The notes beneath the pieces were generated by a model. That model saw only the letters and a program-made list of their open reading frames with translations, searched no databases and was not told the DNA's origin. This document shows positions 62,401 to 64,000 of a DNA stretch of 64,000 nucleotides, in pieces. Within the stretch, counting starts at the first letter, position 1. Each line of letters opens with the position of its first letter. The position numbers were made by a program, and so were the translations under genes. Source of the DNA: Fulvia fulva (Eukaryota > Ascomycota > Dothideomycetes > Mycosphaerellales > Mycosphaerellaceae); assembly GCF_020509005.1 (NCBI RefSeq), contig NC_063013.1:806001-870000 (forward strand). Direction: 5' to 3'.

Positions 62401-64000
62401 CTATAAGATACTCGTGTCCTTCTACTATTCGTAACTTGTTAAACGTAGCGATGACATCGAGCTTAGTAAAGTACTTGGCCTTAGAGAGGCGCTCGAGCGT
62501 CTCCTAAATCAACGGTATTAGGTAGCGGTTCTTCTTTATAATAGCGTTTAAGCCTCGGTAGTCTACGTAGAAGCGTAGACTACCGCCGGGCTTCTTAACG
62601 AACATAACGGGACTACTAGCGCTAGAACGGCTCGCTCGAATAAACCCCTTCTTTAGGTTCTCTTCGAGGTATCTCTTAAGGACGATAAGCTCTTCTCGGG
62701 ACATAGAATATAACGGTCCGAACGGTGTCTCTACACCTTCTTCTAGCTCAATCTTATAGTCGTAAGGGCGATAAGGAGGCAGCTCGTCTACGGCTTTAGT
62801 ATCGAATACGTAGAGGATGTGGTGTGCCTAAGGAGGGACCTTCGTAGTAGGGTCGGTAGGTGTACGCTTCTTGTCGAGCTTCTCGAGGGCGATATCGATA
62901 TCGCGGAGAGAGGCGGCGAAGACTTAAGCTTTAGGCTACTTAGTAGTAGTAGTGAAGGTAGCGGCGTTTACCTAGAAGATCTTAGTATACTTAGGACCGC
63001 GCTAAGGCGGCGGAGAAGGCGGAGGTACCGGAGGAACTTCTAGAGGGAAGCTAATAGTAAGGGAAGTCTAGTCGATAATAGGTCGGTATCGTCTAAACTA
63101 GGGGAGGCCGAGGATAAACTTCTAATACGGTAGGGACGTAAGGAAGCTAGTGATCGACATACGCTTGCCTCCGAGGGTGATTAACGTATATATAACATAA
63201 GTAATCTTACTAGTAGTAGTCTCCGTGCCGTTAAAGAGTTCAAGGGTACGAGGGTACTTTAGTTCCTAGGGTTCGAGGTTAAGAGAGGTCGCGAGTTTAT
63301 AGTCTATAAAAGACTCGCCTAGTACGCTAGTGTCTATAAGAGTGAGATTGGAAGAAGAGAGTTTCTTTAAGCCGATATTTACATTCGTAACGAACGGTTT
63401 ATAAGCGTAGTCCTTGCCCGTCTCGTCGTATAGGTCTAGCTATACTATATTAATCCTTAACTTCTTTCCTCTCTTTACTTTCGGTAAACGTTGTTCTTAG
63501 TCTTTATCGCGTCGATAAGGAAGACCTAGGCTTTTTCCTGCTTAGCGGGAGTAGTAGGAGTAGGCTCGATAGCGCCGATAGCGCCGCGAACCGGGTTACG
63601 GGCGTTACGGGTAGCGAGCTACGGACAGTTAGCTACGATATAGCCTAGACCGCCGTAGTAGGTGTAGAGTCCGGCCTAGCGACGGCGAAGCTTCTCTTCG
63701 GGAGTAAGCTTACCGTTAACGAGGCCCTAGACTCGAGGGACGGCGGCACTAGCGCTAAGATCTATAGCGTCACCTATAGAGACGGGAGGGAGAGCCGTAG
63801 GAGCGGCGGCGCCTAGTAGAGTAGCGAAGTGGCTTCCGGGACTACGAGGCTAACGACCTTAAGAACGGGAAGCGAGGAGAGAGGCGGTATATTTTATATT
63901 AGAGTCGAGGCGCTAGTAGGTCTCGACGAGCTTACGGAAGCTTATAGTACCGACGTCCTTATCCTCGAGGGCTCGAAGAAGCTCTACTAACAAACCACGG
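59478..64000 (-). mobile_element. Ty3/Gypsy internal region, heavily RIP-mutated, continues beyond window
   Basis: Minus orientation, 3' end at left. A reverse-transcriptase fragment at 62504-62704 reads [35 protein letters not shown] and VDYRGLNAI, which is diagnostic of Gypsy RT. A degraded CCHC knuckle (YY.GGLGYIVANCP after RIP of Cys codons) lies near 63600-63670, so gag is to the right. RNase H and integrase should lie leftwards, but no intact motif remains. The 5' LTR is outside the window. Confidence 0.8.
62504..62704 (-). pseudogene. Gypsy reverse transcriptase fragment
   Basis: 66 open codons preserving the N-terminal RT motif of Ty3/Gypsy elements ([20 protein letters not shown] and VDYRGLN). 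Stops flank it on both sides. No catalytic YVDD is retained in this open piece. Confidence 0.85.

Overview
The window looks like nuclear DNA of a filamentous ascomycete (Pezizomycotina), probably a Dothideomycete. Genes are separated by short intergenic gaps and carry 50-110 bp GT-AG introns. Typical fungal families are present: a HET-domain protein, a calcineurin B subunit, a sphinganine C4-hydroxylase and a DUF1770-type protein. A transposon island shows repeat-induced point mutation (RIP): CpA/TpG is almost gone and TpA replaces it. The species is not identifiable from sequence alone.

Left arm, 1-26.2 kb, is ordinary gene space with about 13 genes. In order they are: a PhoD-type phosphatase (cut by the window start), a beta-hydroxyacid dehydrogenase with a one-base frame break, a thaumatin-like secreted protein, a small unrecognised spliced gene, Xaa-Pro aminopeptidase, an intracellular LysM protein, SUR2, an NAD-dependent epimerase/reductase, calcineurin B, a DUF1770-type membrane-associated protein, a sulfotransferase-like P-loop protein, an NAD(P)-binding protein, a HET-domain protein, and a 1777-residue protein with DH-like and PH-like regions. 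None forms an evident biosynthetic cluster.

First island, 27.2-40.3 kb, is a nested set. The outermost element is a Mutator-like DNA transposon with 50-bp terminal inverted repeats and an 8-bp target duplication. A RIP-degraded LINE sits inside it. An almost pristine Copia retrotransposon (two 234-bp LTRs differing at one base, open gag-pol frame, half-tRNA primer site) sits in the LINE's (GATA)n tail.

Middle gene island, 40.6-47.9 kb, holds a small secreted cysteine-rich protein resembling Y3-type glycan-binding proteins, an Hsp20, and three fungal proteins of unknown function. One of these, a coiled-coil protein, again has a one-base homopolymer frame break.

Second island, 48.0-64 kb, contains LINE fragments in both orientations and one full-length, lightly mutated LINE with a 16-bp target duplication. 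It also holds remnants of Ty3/Gypsy elements, the last of which runs off the window on the minus strand.

No undescribed multi-gene system was found. The most informative signals are the transposon stratigraphy relative to RIP, the LINE (TATC)n tail and ORF1/ORF2 stop-start overlap, the TE-adjacent secreted protein, and a repeated shift from C-rich to G-rich coding strand within single genes. Exon boundaries are inferred by eye and may be off by a base in places.
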